Translations under genes and position numbers: made by a program
Assembly: GCF_020379485.1 (NCBI RefSeq)
Contig: NC_063452.1
Location: 51,770,439 to 51,834,438, forward strand
Length of the DNA: 64,000 nt
Direction: 5' to 3'
From: Brassica napus
Lineage: Eukaryota; Streptophyta; Magnoliopsida; Brassicales; Brassicaceae
Notes under the pieces: generated by a model
Told to the model about the DNA's origin: nothing
Seen by the model: the letters and a program-made list of their open reading frames with translations, nothing else
Database searches by the model: none
Shown here: positions 33,488 through 45,752 of the stretch, one piece after another
Layout: every line of letters begins with the position of its first letter
Position numbering within the stretch: the first letter of the stretch is position 1

Positions 33488-35614
33488 ATGTTTCGTGATA
33501 ATTTTTGGTTTGCCCGTACCATGGGTTGCTTTGGATGCTTTGGTACTTCCTCTACTAGAACCCGACAATCTCCAGAGCCCTACGATGATGATGCATATTC
33601 GTACTCATGTGATAGTGATGTAACTAGCATTGTGAGAGGAGAAGACGAGGAAGATGATGAGGAAGTTGAGCAGAAGAGCCGCTCTCAACGATCTGAGGAG
33701 ATTTTGAAATATAGATTAGATAATGGATTAATCTGCAGGCAAGTTCCTGTCAAAGAAACTAATGAACTTATCCGTGGAGAGGTAAATGTGACTTCTCTTG
33801 CCTCTCTCTCTCATATTCTTTGCCTAGCAAGGGTTCGCATTTATCTTTATTGTTTGATTTGTTTTCAGGATGAAGATGGTAACAAGATGATCAATGAGTA
33901 TGTTCGCGTGTGTAAAATTGGATCCGGTAGCTATGGTAAAGTGGTAAGTGTGAAACTCATTTACTGTTCTGTCGAATCGTTTTGAAGTCTATCCTCCCAA
34001 AGCATTCGATAACGTTATCTTTTTTTTTTTGGCACTCAGGTTTTATATCGAAGCACCGTAGATGGCCAGCATTATGCTATCAAAGTAAGTTTAATTTGTT
34101 TAGTTTGATCACTTATAGGGGTTAAAGATCTCTGACGTATTTTGTTTTAATACTTGTGTTCTAGGCGTTTCACAAGTCGCATTTAGTAAGGCTAAGGGTT
34201 GCACCTTCAGAGACTGCTATGAGTGATGTTCTTCGTGAGGTATCATGCGTTTTCTGCATCAAAGTTCCATTTTAGAGAAGTTGTGTTTAGACTCCTTTTC
34301 ATCTCAATAACTTTCAGGTTATGATTATGAAAATTTTGGAGCATCCTAACATTGTTAATCTCATTGAGGTGATAGATGACCCAGAAACAGATCATTTTTA
34401 CATGGGTACGCTCATCTTCCTCTTCTCTTTTCTGCCTTTTTGGCTACTTTTAACTCTTCATGGAAAGAGCCTCTTTATATTGTAATGTTTATCTTTCTGG
34501 TTTCACACAGTTCTCGAATACATTGATGGAAAATGGGTTTATGACGGCTCTGGACCGCCGGGTGCACTCGGGGAGAAAACTGCTAGAAAGTATTTGCGGG
34601 ACATAGTTGCTGGCCTCATGTACCTTCATGCTCATGTATGATCTTCTTTGTTTAGCAATTCTTCTCTCGATTCATGGTTCATCACCTAATATGTCTTAAT
34701 ACTATTATATAAACAGAATGTGATTCACGGGGACATTAAACCCGACAATCTGCTGGTTACTAGTAGTGGTACAGTGAAGATAGGAGATTTCAGTGTCAGC
34801 CAAGTATTCAAGGTAATTAAATGTCATTTTAATCATTGATACATGATATGTATAATCCAATTGGTTGTTATTACAGGATGATGATGATCAACTGCGTCGA
34901 TCCCCGGGGACTCCGGTCTTCACTGCTCCAGAATGTTGTTTAGGTCAGCTTCATTTCTAATCTCTTTAAAGCTTGGTCCTAAGTCATTATTTGTGTATAG
35001 AGAGAGAGTATAAGCGAATATCTTTTTTTTTTTTGTTTCCAGTGTCAGGGGTAACGTATAGTGGGAGAGCTGCGGACACATGGGCAGTGGGAGTAACTTT
35101 GTATCATATGATATTGGGACAATACCCGTTTCTTGCTGATACTCTTCAGGACACCTACGACAAGGTAAGGGTTTTTGCCCCTGACCAATGCTTTTCTTGA
35201 GTCTCAAGGAATGTTTTTGAATAGAACCCTAAACGTCCTACTATTAATCTATTAAACAGATTGTTAACAACCCTTTGACCATCCCGGATGGATTGAATCC
35301 TCTCCTAAGAGATTTGATCGAAGGTCTCCTTTGCAAGAGTGAGTTGTTTTCATCATTATTGGTGTAGTTAACTAATAATACCCTGAATTTATGCTAGTGG
35401 ATTAATGGTGGAATATCACCTGGTTGTTGTTGCAGATCCGAGTGAGAGAATGACACTGAAGAATGTGTTGGAGCATCCATGGGTCATGGAAGAAGAAGGG
35501 CATGTCCCTGAGTATATTTGTTTCTGCAAACGACGTAATTCTGCCTTAAAGATTGAGCAAGAAGAAGAAGAAGAAGAAGCTAATGGGATCTCTAACATCT
35601 CAGATGCTAGCTAA
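33488..35614 (+). CDS. GRIK2: SnRK1-activating kinase / geminivirus Rep-interacting kinase (GRIK2 type)
   Basis: Eleven coding exons (33488-33781, 33869-33943, 34040-34084, 34165-34239, 34318-34405, 34511-34635, 34717-34812, 34877-34943, 35043-35164, 35260-35338, 35436-35614) splice in frame to 414 aa. Ser/Thr kinase: Gly-loop IGSGSYGKV (residues 115-123), Lys138 in YAIKAFHK, HGDIKPDN with Asp240, and DFS at 258-260 in place of DFG. The activation segment is SPGTPVFTAPE (275-285), and ADTWAVGVTLY follows. The N-terminus is acidic (EDEEDDEEVEQ) and Cys-rich (GCFGCFG); the C-terminus has a Glu run. The HGD and DFS variants are family-typical as I recall. GRIKs phosphorylate the SnRK1 activation loop and accumulate in young and geminivirus-infected tissue. 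Probable At5g60550 orthologue. Confidence 0.95.
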
Positions 35615-36352
35615 AGAATAGATGCAGAGAATGTCAACGTAAAACTTTGCACTTATTGTTTTTTCCTTTCTTTAATATACTACTATAGATAAGTGTCATG
35701 TTCGTCTTATGTGTTGTTTTATAAGTTTTAAAATGAATTACGAGTGATACTTTGATTTTTAAGGCTCTGAATTTTTGTTTCCATGGACGGGTTTGATATA
35801 TATATATACAAAGATTCATTTGCACCACGTAATAAAGAATGCAACTCTCTTGGTAAAAAACTGCTTTTATGTATGGATCAAAAAGACGCAAAGGTAAGAT
35901 CACTTGCTACAGAGATTTAGTTATGGAGATGGTTTAAACTCTTGCAAAGAATCCAAGGGAAAACACCTTGGCTCCTTCCTTCCTTCCGTTTCTTGAGTGA
36001 GGCGTTTTAGTGTCAGTTGTTTGTTCGTATTTTATTAACTACAAATGTATCTCAAAGTTTCCACCAAATCCTTTCATAAAAAAAACGGGGGGGGGGGGGG
36101 TATAAATTCTTGATTTAGAAAGAAAAAAGGCATAACAAATCTTTTGGGGGGGTCAAAATAGAAATATCAAAAAAGTTTAAGGATTAGAATAAAAGACATA
36201 AACATAAGCTGTTTGCTTGCTTTAGGTACAGCAGTTCTGTCTCTTTTTTTTATTTTCGGCTTGGTCACACCACACACTTGTTTACAACGCAAACCTTCTT
36301 CTCCAAAACCAAGTTTTCAGTTTCTCTCTACCTTTTCTTTTTTATTGACTCC
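35615..36352. other. Intergenic region with poly-G tract
   Basis: 3' flank of GRIK2 and upstream flank of the F-box gene. A run of about 12-14 G at 36087-36100 and a second GGGGGG at about 36144 are unusual in this AT-rich context. No gene. Confidence 0.55.
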
Positions 36353-36385
36353 ATGACGGTCGCCGGCGAAAATTTGAACGGGTAA
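36353..36385 (+). CDS. Possible short uORF upstream of F-box/kelch gene
   Basis: ATGACGGTCGCC opens a 10-codon frame ending TAA, in the pyrimidine-rich presumed leader. Whether it is transcribed with the downstream gene is unknown; an intron could remove it. Confidence 0.25.
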   Translation: MTVAGENLNG

Positions 36386-36786
36386 ATAGTTTCCCCGGAA
36401 TAAGACGGGACAACGAGATCTAATTCAACGAATTGGAACTTTTATTCGGGTAAGCATGTGGAAGTAACCGGTTTGATTTTTTCAATCCTCTTTTCGGTGC
36501 TCCGTTGCTGAGATCCTTAATTTCGGATCTGGGCGGGGCGCATTTCCCAATCTCGGATTTTTTTTTTATTGAGTTTTCAAGTCTCTGATTCGGATCTGCT
36601 TTCTCTTCTTGTTCATTTATTTTTCGGAGTTTTAAGGATCGAACTTGTGCTAAATCCGAATAAAAATATTCGATTTTTGACATTTCTTTCTACTTTTTGT
36701 TTGATTAAACAGCTTTCCAGATTCTGAGTTTGTGTGTGTTTTATTGATTATTACTACAGATTAATTTGGGTTTTGCATTGGTCAGA

Positions 36787-36847
36787 AGTAAAGAGATGGA
36801 GATTGTTTGAGGATTTAATGGAACAAGTAAAGAGATGGAGATTGTTT
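36787..36847 (+). repeat. Short direct duplication in the F-box gene leader
   Basis: AGTAAAGAGATGGAGATTGT occurs at 36787 and again about 40 bp later, separated by TGAGGATTTAATGGAAC. It lies in the presumed 5' untranslated region. Confidence 0.6.
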
Positions 36848-37028
36848 TGGAGCAACTGTCGCAATCTGTCTATTGATACTGGGACACTAGTTTCCCAACT
36901 GAGAATCACCTGTAATGATACCTGAATAAGACTCTTGCCAAAGATTTGTTGTTTGTATTTTTCCCTTCTTTTTTTTTTTTTTGGTCTTTTGGGGTTTTGG
37001 TTGGATTCTTTAGGTTTCTTATCCAATA

Positions 37029-38168
37029 ATGGCGGCTGAGGAACATTCTCCTCAGAGAAGCCAAGTCTCTGCTTCTGCTTCTGTTATAGAGAATGATGCT
37101 CAACGCCTTCGGTTGGGATCAAGCGACTCGCTTCTCCCCGGTCTCATCGACGACGTCGCTCTAAACTGTCTCGCTTGGGTTCCAAGAACAGACTACCCTT
37201 CCCTCTCCTGCGTGAGCAAAAAGTACAACAACCTGATCAAGTCTGGTCACCTCTTTGGCCTCAGAAAGGAGCTGGGGATAGTGGAGTATCTCGTCTTCAT
37301 GGTCTGCGACCCTAGAGGCTGGCTAATGTTCTCTCCCACGAAGAAAAAATGGATGGTCCTTCCCAAAATGCCCTGCGACGAGTGCTTCAACCACGCCGAC
37401 AAAGAGTCTTTGGCCGTGGACGACGAGCTTCTCGTCTTCGGGAGAGAGCTGTTCCAGTTCGCTATATGGAAGTACGGTCTGAGGTCTCGGCGCTGGGTCA
37501 AATGCGAAGGGATGCACCGTCCTCGCTGCTTGTTTGCCTCCGGAAGCTTAGGAGGGATTGCGATAGTCGCCGGAGGGACTGATATGAACGGGAATATATT
37601 AGCGTCTGCTGAGCTTTACGATTCTTCTTCTGGGAGATGGGAGATGCTTCCCAACATGCATTCGCCTCGGAGACTGTGCTCAGGGTTCTTCATGGACGGG
37701 AGATTCTATGTGGTTGGAGGGATGTCGAGCCCTAATGTATCGGTTACTTGCGGAGAAGAGTTTGATCTTGAGACGAGGAAGTGGAGGAAGATCGAAGGGA
37801 TGTATCCGAACGTGAACAGAGCGGCGCAGGCTCCACCTCTCGTTGTGGTGGTGAACAACGAGCTGTTCACGCTGGAGTACTTGACCAACATGGTGAAGAG
37901 GTATGATAAGGAGAGGAACAAGTGGGAAGTGATGGGAAGATTGCCGCCGATGGTGGACTCGTCTAACGGTTGGGGGTTGGCGTTTAAGCCGTGCGGTGAT
38001 CGGTTGTTGGTTGTTTGTGGGCAGAGAGGGAGTAACGGTGAGGGTGTTGTTGTGAATGCTTGGTGTCCGAAGACGGGAGCTAGAGATGGGAACTTGGATT
38101 GGAAAGTGATTGGTGTTAAAGAGAATGTTGGTGTCTTTGTTTATAACTGCGCGGTGATGGGTTGTTAA
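37029..38168 (+). CDS. F-box/kelch-repeat protein
   Basis: Single-exon 379-aa protein. The F-box is at about residues 34-75 ([20 protein letters not shown]... [12 protein letters not shown]), which should bind SKP1 in an SCF ubiquitin ligase. Kelch repeats follow: [34 protein letters not shown] (about 180-220) and [32 protein letters not shown] (about 228-258), with a weaker third around [16 protein letters not shown]. The kelch propeller would choose the substrate, which is unknown. The start is chosen at the first ATG of the long frame; a typical leader with a possible intron lies upstream. It matches the position of At5g60570 (from memory). The coding sequence is more GC-rich than its flanks. 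Confidence 0.93.
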   Translation: MAAEEHSPQRSQVSASASVIENDAQRLRLGSSDSLLPGLIDDVALNCLAWVPRTDYPSLSCVSKKYNNLIKSGHLFGLRKELGIVEYLVFMVCDPRGWLMFSPTKKKWMVLPKMPCDECFNHADKESLAVDDELLVFGRELFQFAIWKYGLRSRRWVKCEGMHRPRCLFASGSLGGIAIVAGGTDMNGNILASAELYDSSSGRWEMLPNMHSPRRLCSGFFMDGRFYVVGGMSSPNVSVTCGEEFDLETRKWRKIEGMYPNVNRAAQAPPLVVVVNNELFTLEYLTNMVKRYDKERNKWEVMGRLPPMVDSSNGWGLAFKPCGDRLLVVCGQRGSNGEGVVVNAWCPKTGARDGNLDWKVIGVKENVGVFVYNCAVMGC

Positions 38169-39292
38169 AGTAAAAGAAATCAAATCTCTTTTGGTTTCTT
38201 CAACTTGGAAGTTCGGTTCTTTGTATTACAACATCAGATCTTGTCTCTGGTTCGGTCTTCAACTTGGAAGTTTTTGTTGTTTTATTTTCTTCTGCTTGGG
38301 ATTAACATGCTTTTGCGTTTGATTCTGTTTTTAATTTTATTTGTGTAAACTGGAAAAAAGAAAGAAAATTCATTACTCTTCAAAATGTACCTCCTTTTTA
38401 AGCTTATTTTATCATTTTACTTGAATAAAAAGGGAGAAAATTCCCCAGTATGTATATTGATGTAATTGTTTTTGGTGAAAAAATAAAACTATATATGTAA
38501 AAACTGTTTAGTGTTTGCTACAAAATAATATGAACTCTCTGAAACTACTAGCTTCATGATTCACATGTTTAGCCCATCAACAACGGGCTTTGTGAGTTAT
38601 CTATCACTAGCCATATTGGACGTTTAAAACTGGTTTTAATTAATAACATCTACAGTCTACAGTCTACACGATCGAAGTAAGTTTTCTTTTGTCGGCAGTA
38701 TAAAGAATACTTTTAAGATTTGATATCATTTAGAATTCTGTACATCTAAAGTACTTGCTCATCGACAGGTCAGCAGACGTACAAGCGACAAAGTATGATG
38801 TAGATATCGTTTTCATGTCCGAACTTCTCAGTAGTCCCAAAGTTAAGACAATGACGTGTGGGATCTGGTTAATCAATTTGATTTTCGTGTTTACATGATC
38901 TATTGAATTTGATTTTCGTGTTTACATACATGCCTTGTATTTGCTAAACTTTTTTAGTTTATAACATTTGCTTTTTGCATGCGTGAGAAAACTTAACGTG
39001 TGATACGAATTTGAACATACTTTTTTTTTTTTTGCTAAACTGAATTTGAACATACTTGTAAGTAATTCAGCACATGATGAGTTTACGTATGAAAAATAAT
39101 TAATGGGGGAATTTCAAATGTTATGTATTGCCATGGCTAAGAAAAAGAATTGAAATTTGTGGTAGGTTGATGAATTTTACATGGGATTTTTGCTAATTAA
39201 AAGTGAACAAATATATAATAGCTTTAAAGTAAATAAACAAACTATTAATTATGTTAGAGTTTATTATCCAACCTATTTTAAAAACTCTAATG
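38169..39292. other. Intergenic DNA downstream of F-box gene
   Basis: AT-rich, no gene recognised. Contains one tail-only retroposon insertion, listed separately. Confidence 0.6.
39023..39041 (-). mobile_element. Tail-only retroposon insertion (19 bp)
   Basis: GAATTTGAACATACTT is present at 39007-39022 and 39042-39057, a perfect 16-bp duplication. It flanks only TTTTTTTTTTTGCTAAACT (minus strand AGTTTAGC plus poly-A). The word TTTAGC-poly-A resembles the LINE tail at 40880. Confidence 0.7.
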
Positions 39293-39305
39293 AAAGACCA
39301 AAATG

Positions 39306-39559
39306 ATGTCCGGAACATATGGCCCAATGGTAAGGACGAGCTCCTTCCTGCATTCAGGTTGCGAGTTCGAACCCTGCCGGAGGGAACTACCTCATGATGT
39401 CTCTGGACACCCCACACGGATATGGGTCCATGCTGTAGGGCTCATTTGCATACCCGGAGAAAGGGTCTATCCGTGGGCTGCACCTCCCCTTGGGGATTAG
39501 TCTGGGCCCTTCCATAGGTCCGGGATACCCTAGGTTAAAAAAAAAAAAAAAAAAAAAAA
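39306..39559 (+). mobile_element. tRNA-derived SINE
   Basis: Internal RNA polymerase III promoter: box A-like TGGCCCAATGG (39320-39330) and box B GTTCGAACCC (39365-39374). A non-tRNA body of about 160 bp and a run of about 20 A follow. The target duplication AAAGACCAAAATG occurs at 39293-39305 and 39557-39569 (boundary ambiguous within the A-run). The perfect duplication and intact promoter boxes suggest a recent insertion. Confidence 0.9.
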
Positions 39560-39869
39560 GACCAAAATGCTTAATACAGTCCAACAAAGTTACCTTTGAA
39601 ATAATAATTTTGTTAAAAGATAAGAATACATATTTAAAATTTTCGGAAAAGACAAAATTTTATGGGTTCGTCAAAATCCCACTAAGGTCATTTTAATGCA
39701 GGCTTTATTTAAGTCTTATTTTATAGAATCTTGTAGTGGGTGCTTTCTCCCAAACAATGTGGGTCGTCGAGCATGATACGTACTCGCGTCTATGTACATA
39801 ATTAGTCTACCCATGTTACGTTTACTCACACTTTGTTTGTATTATTGTTTATTATTCCTTGTTACTTTG

Positions 39870-39989
39870 TTTTTTTTTTTTTTTTTTTTTTTGTCACTGG
39901 ACGCTCTCTGGAATCCCGGAGGAGTCGAATCCGTGTGCCTTGGGATCCAGTTCACTCTAGTGTTTTACCACTAGGCTATTCTGTCTCGG
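39870..39989 (-). mobile_element. tRNA-derived SINE, short, minus strand
   Basis: On the minus strand: box A-like TAGCCTAGTGGTAAAAC, box B-like GGATTCGACTCC, then a body ending GTCCAGTGAC and poly-A (plus-strand T-run 39870-39892). The target duplication CTTGTTACTTTG is at 39858-39869 and 39990-40001. It is a different SINE type from the one 300 bp upstream. Confidence 0.85.
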
Positions 39990-40079
39990 CTTGTTACTTT
40001 GTTTTAACTATCACTTATACTATACGAAGCTATCTTTTTTCTTTCTGAACCCCATCCAATCGCTCACATCGATAATAAA

Positions 40080-40895
40080 CTGCGACCAATGACTTTCCAC
40101 GGCATGACCTTGCCTCTGTTAGTCTCCCATGTGCTTCTGCTCATGATGATGAATTTTTGTGGCGAGTTGATAATGTAAAACTAGATGCTTTTTCCACAAA
40201 GCTCACGTGGGAGTCATTGAGACCAAGAGCCCCTATCCAACTTTGGACAAGTAATGTTTGGTATAAGGGAGCTATTCCACGCCACGCCTTTCACTTATGG
40301 GTTACCCACTTGAACAGGCTCCCTACTAGATCAAGACTCAAGGCGTGGGGTTTACAGATTCAAACAAGTTGCTGCCTTTGTGATCGGTTTGAAGAAAATA
40401 AAGATCACATCTTCCTCAGGTGTGAAGTTAGCCAGCATCTATGGGCCATGATCATCAGAAGGCTACGGTACAAAACTCTCTCCTTTCACTCTTGGAATGC
40501 TTTTTCTGATTGGTTGGGATCAAAGGATTCAATCTGTCCAACAACTCTAAGAAGACTTGTTGCTCAAGCAGTTATCTACTCTTTGTGGCATGAGAGGAAC
40601 AATAGGCTGCATAACAACATCTCCTCCTCTTCAGAAGTCATCTTTAAACTACTTGATCGCAGAATCAGAGACGCCATTCTCACTCGTAGGAACCGTAAGA
40701 AGTTCAAAAACCTTCTTGCTAAATGGTTAACTTTTGCCTAACAGCAAGGTGATCAATTAGCACTATTTTCTCAGGTTATCTCCATGTTTTATCTTTTTTG
40801 CCATGAAGCTTGTTCCTGACCTGTCTTAAACTCTTTGTAATATGCAAACTGCCCATTCAAGTAATGCAATTCAAATTCTTAGCAAAAAAAAAAAA
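40080..40895 (+). mobile_element. 5'-truncated LINE with RT zinc-binding domain
   Basis: An open frame (about 40083-40741) encodes the C-terminal end of a non-LTR retrotransposon polyprotein. It holds the reverse-transcriptase zinc-binding domain with W/H/C pattern (IPRHAFHLWVTHLNRLPTRSRL...CCLCDRFEENKDHIFLRCEVSQ). It then continues to a 3' UTR and a poly-A tail (40884-40895). The reverse transcriptase and endonuclease are missing. I could not find a target duplication. The ORF has no stop codons in the remaining part, so the insertion may be young. Confidence 0.88.
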
Positions 40896-40993
40896 GATTA
40901 GATCGAATACACACTTATCATTTGTATTATACAGAAACTTATATAGTTTGTCAAAAAGTCATCAATAACTCCTAATTCATGCTACGGAGCTTA

Positions 40994-41142
40994 GAGCACC
41001 TCCAATGGAAGTTTTACCCATTGGAATTCTAAATATGAATATGTATGTATGTATATATTGTATATGTGTATGTATATATTAGGGTTTACTAAATAATGTA
41101 GAACCCTTACTCCAATGGGTAGAACATCCCATTGGAGGTCTC
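40994..41142. mobile_element. Tourist-type MITE, 149 bp
   Basis: Inverted ends GAGCACCTCCAATGG at 40994 and, from 41142 on the minus strand, GAGACCTCCAATGG, followed by paired TTYTACCCATTGGA. TTA target duplication at 40991-40993 and 41143-41145, typical of PIF/Harbinger-derived MITEs. Confidence 0.8.
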
Positions 41143-41145
41143 TTA

Positions 41146-42021
41146 TTCTCATGCATGTAAAGATTTCTACAATCATTACAAAAAGAGAAACATAATCCTA
41201 TAGTGCTATTCATACGTAGAGAGAGAGAGAAAGAGGATGAGCTTTGCCTACCATTTACCAATATGTTTTAATTAGCCTTTGGTGCGTTGGCCAATTCTGG
41301 TGTTAGGTTTAGATGACTTAGGTATGCTACTTTCACGTAGTCGGTAGGTTTGGCCATTCAGATATATTTTCGTATTTATTTTAGGGGTTTTCGTTGTTAC
41401 TTTTTCTGAAAAATGAATTAAGATCGAAACAATTACTGCGGAATTAAGTTAAAAAATTCTCGACTGCAGAGTACTAGAGAAATTTAAAATTACAACTATT
41501 TCCTCTGTTTCAGAAAGTTAAAATACCAGTGGTCTAAAACTAAAGAAAATTAGTATTCGTAGAAAACAATATATTTTATCATTAAAATTTAACATGTTTT
41601 GTGTGAAAGACAAACATATATTAAAAAAGCAGAGAAAGAATTGTTTAGGATTTTTTTTCAAAATTTAGATTTTATTATTTAGGTTGTAGATATCAACATT
41701 ACATAATTAATACATAAGGAAACCATATGAAATTTCACAAGTTCTAAAAAAGTTAATATATATTACTTCATCTGAGAAACCCTAATTAACTGTGTATTCC
41801 GACATTTTTCTAACGCTCTATTTCCAAGATGTAACACACAAGTTTTTATCAACTTACTATTGAAAAAAGTACAGAAGTGTTATTTTCATCAAATTAAAAA
41901 TGTTGAAGAAATTTGCCACACAACAAACTATACTACTTAATTTAGTTTTTATCAAAAAGTCCAACTCATATTCTCATACCTACATTTTACTAGGATAGGA
42001 TTACACTGTGATAGTAACACA
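41146..42021. other. AT-rich intergenic DNA
   Basis: No gene or transposon end recognised between the Tourist MITE and the MULE target site. Confidence 0.55.
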
Positions 42022-42030
42022 TTAATAATA

Positions 42031-45000
42031 GGGAAAATTTCATTTAAATACCCGAACTAAATTTCAATAAGCTTTTTAATACCCCAACTATTTGTCTACC
42101 CAGATTAATATGCCATCTATTTATTTTACCCAAATTAATACTCTAAATATGAATTGTGTTATCATTTTACAGTGTCGAGTTAACTGAGTTAAATGTCACT
42201 ATAAACGGAGTTAAACGGACGTTTATTTGCTGTGAACTCACTAACCATGGTTAAAACGAGACCTATATTATAAATCCCCAATTATAAACCCTAAATTAGT
42301 AAATCGAGCTCTCATAGCAATGAAAAAGATGAATCCTAGTGGATCTTCATTTAGCTCCAACATAAGCAGTGGAGGAACCCAAGAAGTGAGACAAATGAAA
42401 TTGAGAAGCTGAAGCAGAGCTTGCATTGAGCATTGAAAAGAAGAAGCTTTGTCGACAGTTTGTGATAATATCACGGATTGGATTTGTTTATGTCACTGTT
42501 GTGATTATCAATGCTCAAGTAATTTGTAATGGTTTTAGTTGTAGTGTTATGAAAGGATTGAAATATTTTGTTGCTGTGTTCGGACTGAAATGTTGTTTAG
42601 TTGTTATGTTTAGTAATGAAACGCTAGTTTGCTTCTAAAAGGTGTTAAAAAAAAAAGTAATTGATAAAAGTGAGCTTACACATTAAAAAAAAGAAACAAG
42701 TAGAGTTTACAGACAAACAAAACAAAGTACTATATTGAAAACGCTTCCTACTTGCGTGGCTTTGGACCATGTGAAGAGCTTCCTCCAACCTCTCTTGAAG
42801 TACCAAAACATTCAAAAACACGGTCAGAGAAGGGGCACATGTACACTCCAACACCTCTTGGCACTGTCACTTTACGTGATTGTCCTCTTCCTGGAGGTCG
42901 TCCACGACGGCCGCGTCCACGACCAGTAGGTACAGTAGATGGTGGTGGCTGAGATTGTATCCGTGTAGTTGGTTGAGGAGCAGTGCTTGCAGGCTGAGTT
43001 GAAGCTTGTGATTGATTGGGAGTAGATTGTTGATTTGAGGGCTGTGATAGACTAGTCTTGCGCCTTTTTGGTGGGTTAATGCATCCATCAACCTGTTATG
43101 GTGAAGATTGTAACATGTTCAAAACATCTCACAAGCAACTAAAAAAAACAGAGGAACTAATAGTCTTACTTGTATCTTACGAGGTCTTCCACGTTTGCGT
43201 GCTGGACCTTGGACAACAAAAGCATCTTCTTTACATGTTCCACGATTGTGTCCAATCTTCTTACAGTTCCCACACATTATCGTCCTACCATCTCTTGTCA
43301 CTCTATTTGGTTTGGAAGGAGACTCATGAGCTGCTTTTATCCTCTATTTCTTCGGTCTCCCTGACATCTTCCTAAAACCTGGAACTCCTATTGGATCTTT
43401 ACCGGTTTTTGCCCAAAATATTTCTCCATTAACTGGTTTGATGTTGTCGCTGTAGTTCTCTATCCACACATCAGTATTGTAATAGGGATCTACATGGCTG
43501 CATTTAAAGGAATTACAAACATCAGTCTTATATTAGGGATCTACATAAGCAATGTTTTTACTTACTTCTCTGGCTGTTGGTGGTTGTCATTGATGACACA
43601 TATCGCATGACAACAAGGTATCCCAGTTAGGTCCCATTCACGACAAGCACAATGGCGGAGACGAACACTGACCTCATACCCACAACTATGGAGCAGAACT
43701 TCGAACAAGTTGTCTGAACTTATAAATATAGTACAATACTTGCTCTCTCTTCGATTTAATTCTAGGACATCTGCAACCTTCTTCGGGAAAGGCATTATGC
43801 AAGCTCTTGCTTTCTTAAGTCTCCGAGAAATACGGATCATAGCTTGTCTCCTAATGCTTTCCAGCATGTTAATCAATGGTAGTTCTCTTGCTCCCTTGAT
43901 AGTTTTGTTGAAACTCTCGGATAAGTTGTTACAAACCTGACCCGATCTGGCATTTCCCGAGAAGAAAGCAAGACACCAAGTTGTAGGATCAGCTGCCAAC
44001 AAATCATCATGTGCGTGGATATCAAATGATTTCAGTGCTTCAATGTGCAAATCATACTCTCCCTTTGTTTTACTGTAAGCAACATTCCAAAAAAAAAAAG
44101 GGTTTGTAATCAAGATCTCCATATTTCTTTTTCCAGTTGCCATAGACATGCTTAGCACAGTTTTTGTGCTCAGCGTTTGGAAGAACAGTAGCAAGAGCCA
44201 CTTTCAAACCCTGCATACAACACGAAATACAAAAAAAAATGTCAGACCTTATATTCCATATGTGTAAAGAGTAGCAATATTAGACTTTAAAACCCTAAAT
44301 ACCTTTTGTTTGTCTGAAATTAATAAAAGCAATTCCATCTCCTACACCCAAGTCTAAGTCAGCCGACAACTTCTTCATAAACCATTCCCAAGACTCCTTG
44401 TTCTCTCCTCTTACGACAGCCCAAGCAATCGGATAAATCCTGTTTTCCGCATCCCTACCCACTACTGATAATATCTCTCCCTTCAACTCCCACTTTAAGA
44501 ATGCACCATCAAGGCCTATTAAAGGCCTGCAACATTTCTTCCAAATTCTTCGTAGTGGTTCAAAGCAGATATAGAAGCTTTCAAATACATTGATTCTATC
44601 CTTCTCGACAGTCACAATCTCCGTAGTAACATTTTTGTTACTTCTTTTTAACTCAGCCTCATAGTCCCACAGCTTTGCAAACTGCTGTTTCTGAGTATCT
44701 AACACCATATCTAATGCAATTCTTCTCGCTTTTCTGCATTTATATATAGAAACTGATATGTTGTACCTGTGCATCAGCTCATCTTTGATGTCAAAGCTCC
44801 TTATTTCAGGTCTTCGTCTTGTCTCTTCTTTGAACAAACGTGCAATAGCTCCCTGCTGGAGCATCCTTGCTCTTCCTGTTGGCAGATGATTATGATTGTC
44901 CTCATATAATTTGACCATCCATTTCCTAATAGTGAGCAATATATTCTCCATTTGCACTTCTCGTGTGTGCATATTACTGCATACTTTGTTGGTTGCCACT

Positions 45001-45743
45001 TATTCAACTTCACATCATACTGAGTTTTCAACACATACCTCAGTAATTGATCCTTGAACTCATCCCCCTTTGTGAATGTTTGCATCAACCATAAGTAAGG
45101 AGGCTTATCATAACCAGCCTTGCTTTTTCCTTTAAAGCTTCTTCCACGGCCATCCTTCTTCTGCCAGTTATGCCATTCTTCATCAGTATCTTCAGGAGAA
45201 TCTGAATATTCACCAGTGGGAATTGGTTTCTCAGTTTCGACTTCACTATCAGCTGCTTCATCGTCGTCAATATTCACCGCAGGTGGTGCTTCAAAAAGGA
45301 GTGTAAGCGTCTCAGTTTCCACTGATTCAAAAAAGTTTCCAAACCGTGGGTCAGGTTCTCCTTCAGCTAAAATGTCAGACTCGTCCTGTGATTGTACTCC
45401 ACCTTCTTCCTCTCGATGAACTTCTTCCGCTATCTCTTCTTCATCAGTTTCTGCTTCAGGGTTATCCCCATCACTTTCTTCTTGTTCTTCTCTATCATCA
45501 GCATCACTATCTTCTTCATCATCAGCCTTCTCACCATAGGTTAAATATAAGATGGAATCAAAACCGCGTTCACGTTTTCCGTAACCTCTCTTTCGTATAC
45601 GATCGAAAATAAGTATACGGTTTATACTCAGAGTATTAATTTAGGTAAAATAAATAGATGGGGTATTAATCTGGGCAGGTAAATAATTGGGGTATTAAAA
45701 AGCTTATTAAAATTTAGTTTGGGTATTTAAATGGAATTTTCCC
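42031..45743 (-). mobile_element. Mutator-like element (MULE) with about 100-bp TIRs
   Basis: The left end GGGAAAATTTCATTTAAATACC at 42031 and the right end, read on the minus strand from 45743 as GGGAAAATTCCATTTAAATACC, are inverted copies over about 100 bp. A perfect 9-bp target duplication TTAATAATA flanks it (42022-42030 and 45744-45752). It carries a decayed mudrA-type transposase on the minus strand. The region 42230-42640 is non-coding internal sequence. Confidence 0.93.
43119..45612 (-). pseudogene. MULE transposase (mudrA type), degenerate
   Basis: Minus-strand fragments in order: an acidic Glu/Asp-rich N-terminal region (45612-45180); DNA-binding region (LRYVLKTQYDVKLNKWQPTK..CKWRIYCSL); transposase core with first Asp in LIGLDGAFLKWELKGEILS; second Asp in the shifted frame ISDKQKG near 44310; SWIM zinc finger CACREWDLTGIPCCHAI (about 43600-43660); and a CCHC knuckle CGNCKKIGHNRGTC (about 43240-43280). 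Breaks: frame change near 44960, frame change near 44320, a frame change at the A/T homopolymer near 44091-44100, and an in-frame TAG near 43350 (RPKK-stop-RIKAA). It is not functional as read. A canonical intron may interrupt 44295-44215. Confidence 0.88.
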
Positions 45744-45752
45744 TTAATAATA

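Noticed and set aside
37247..38183. Antisense ORFs up to 167 aa in the F-box/kelch gene
   Set aside because: They mirror the GC-rich single-exon gene and show no domain; the sense frame has F-box and kelch motifs.
39306..39380. True tRNA gene
   Set aside because: The A and B boxes belong to a SINE: the body continues to a poly-A tail with a target duplication, and no cloverleaf can be drawn.
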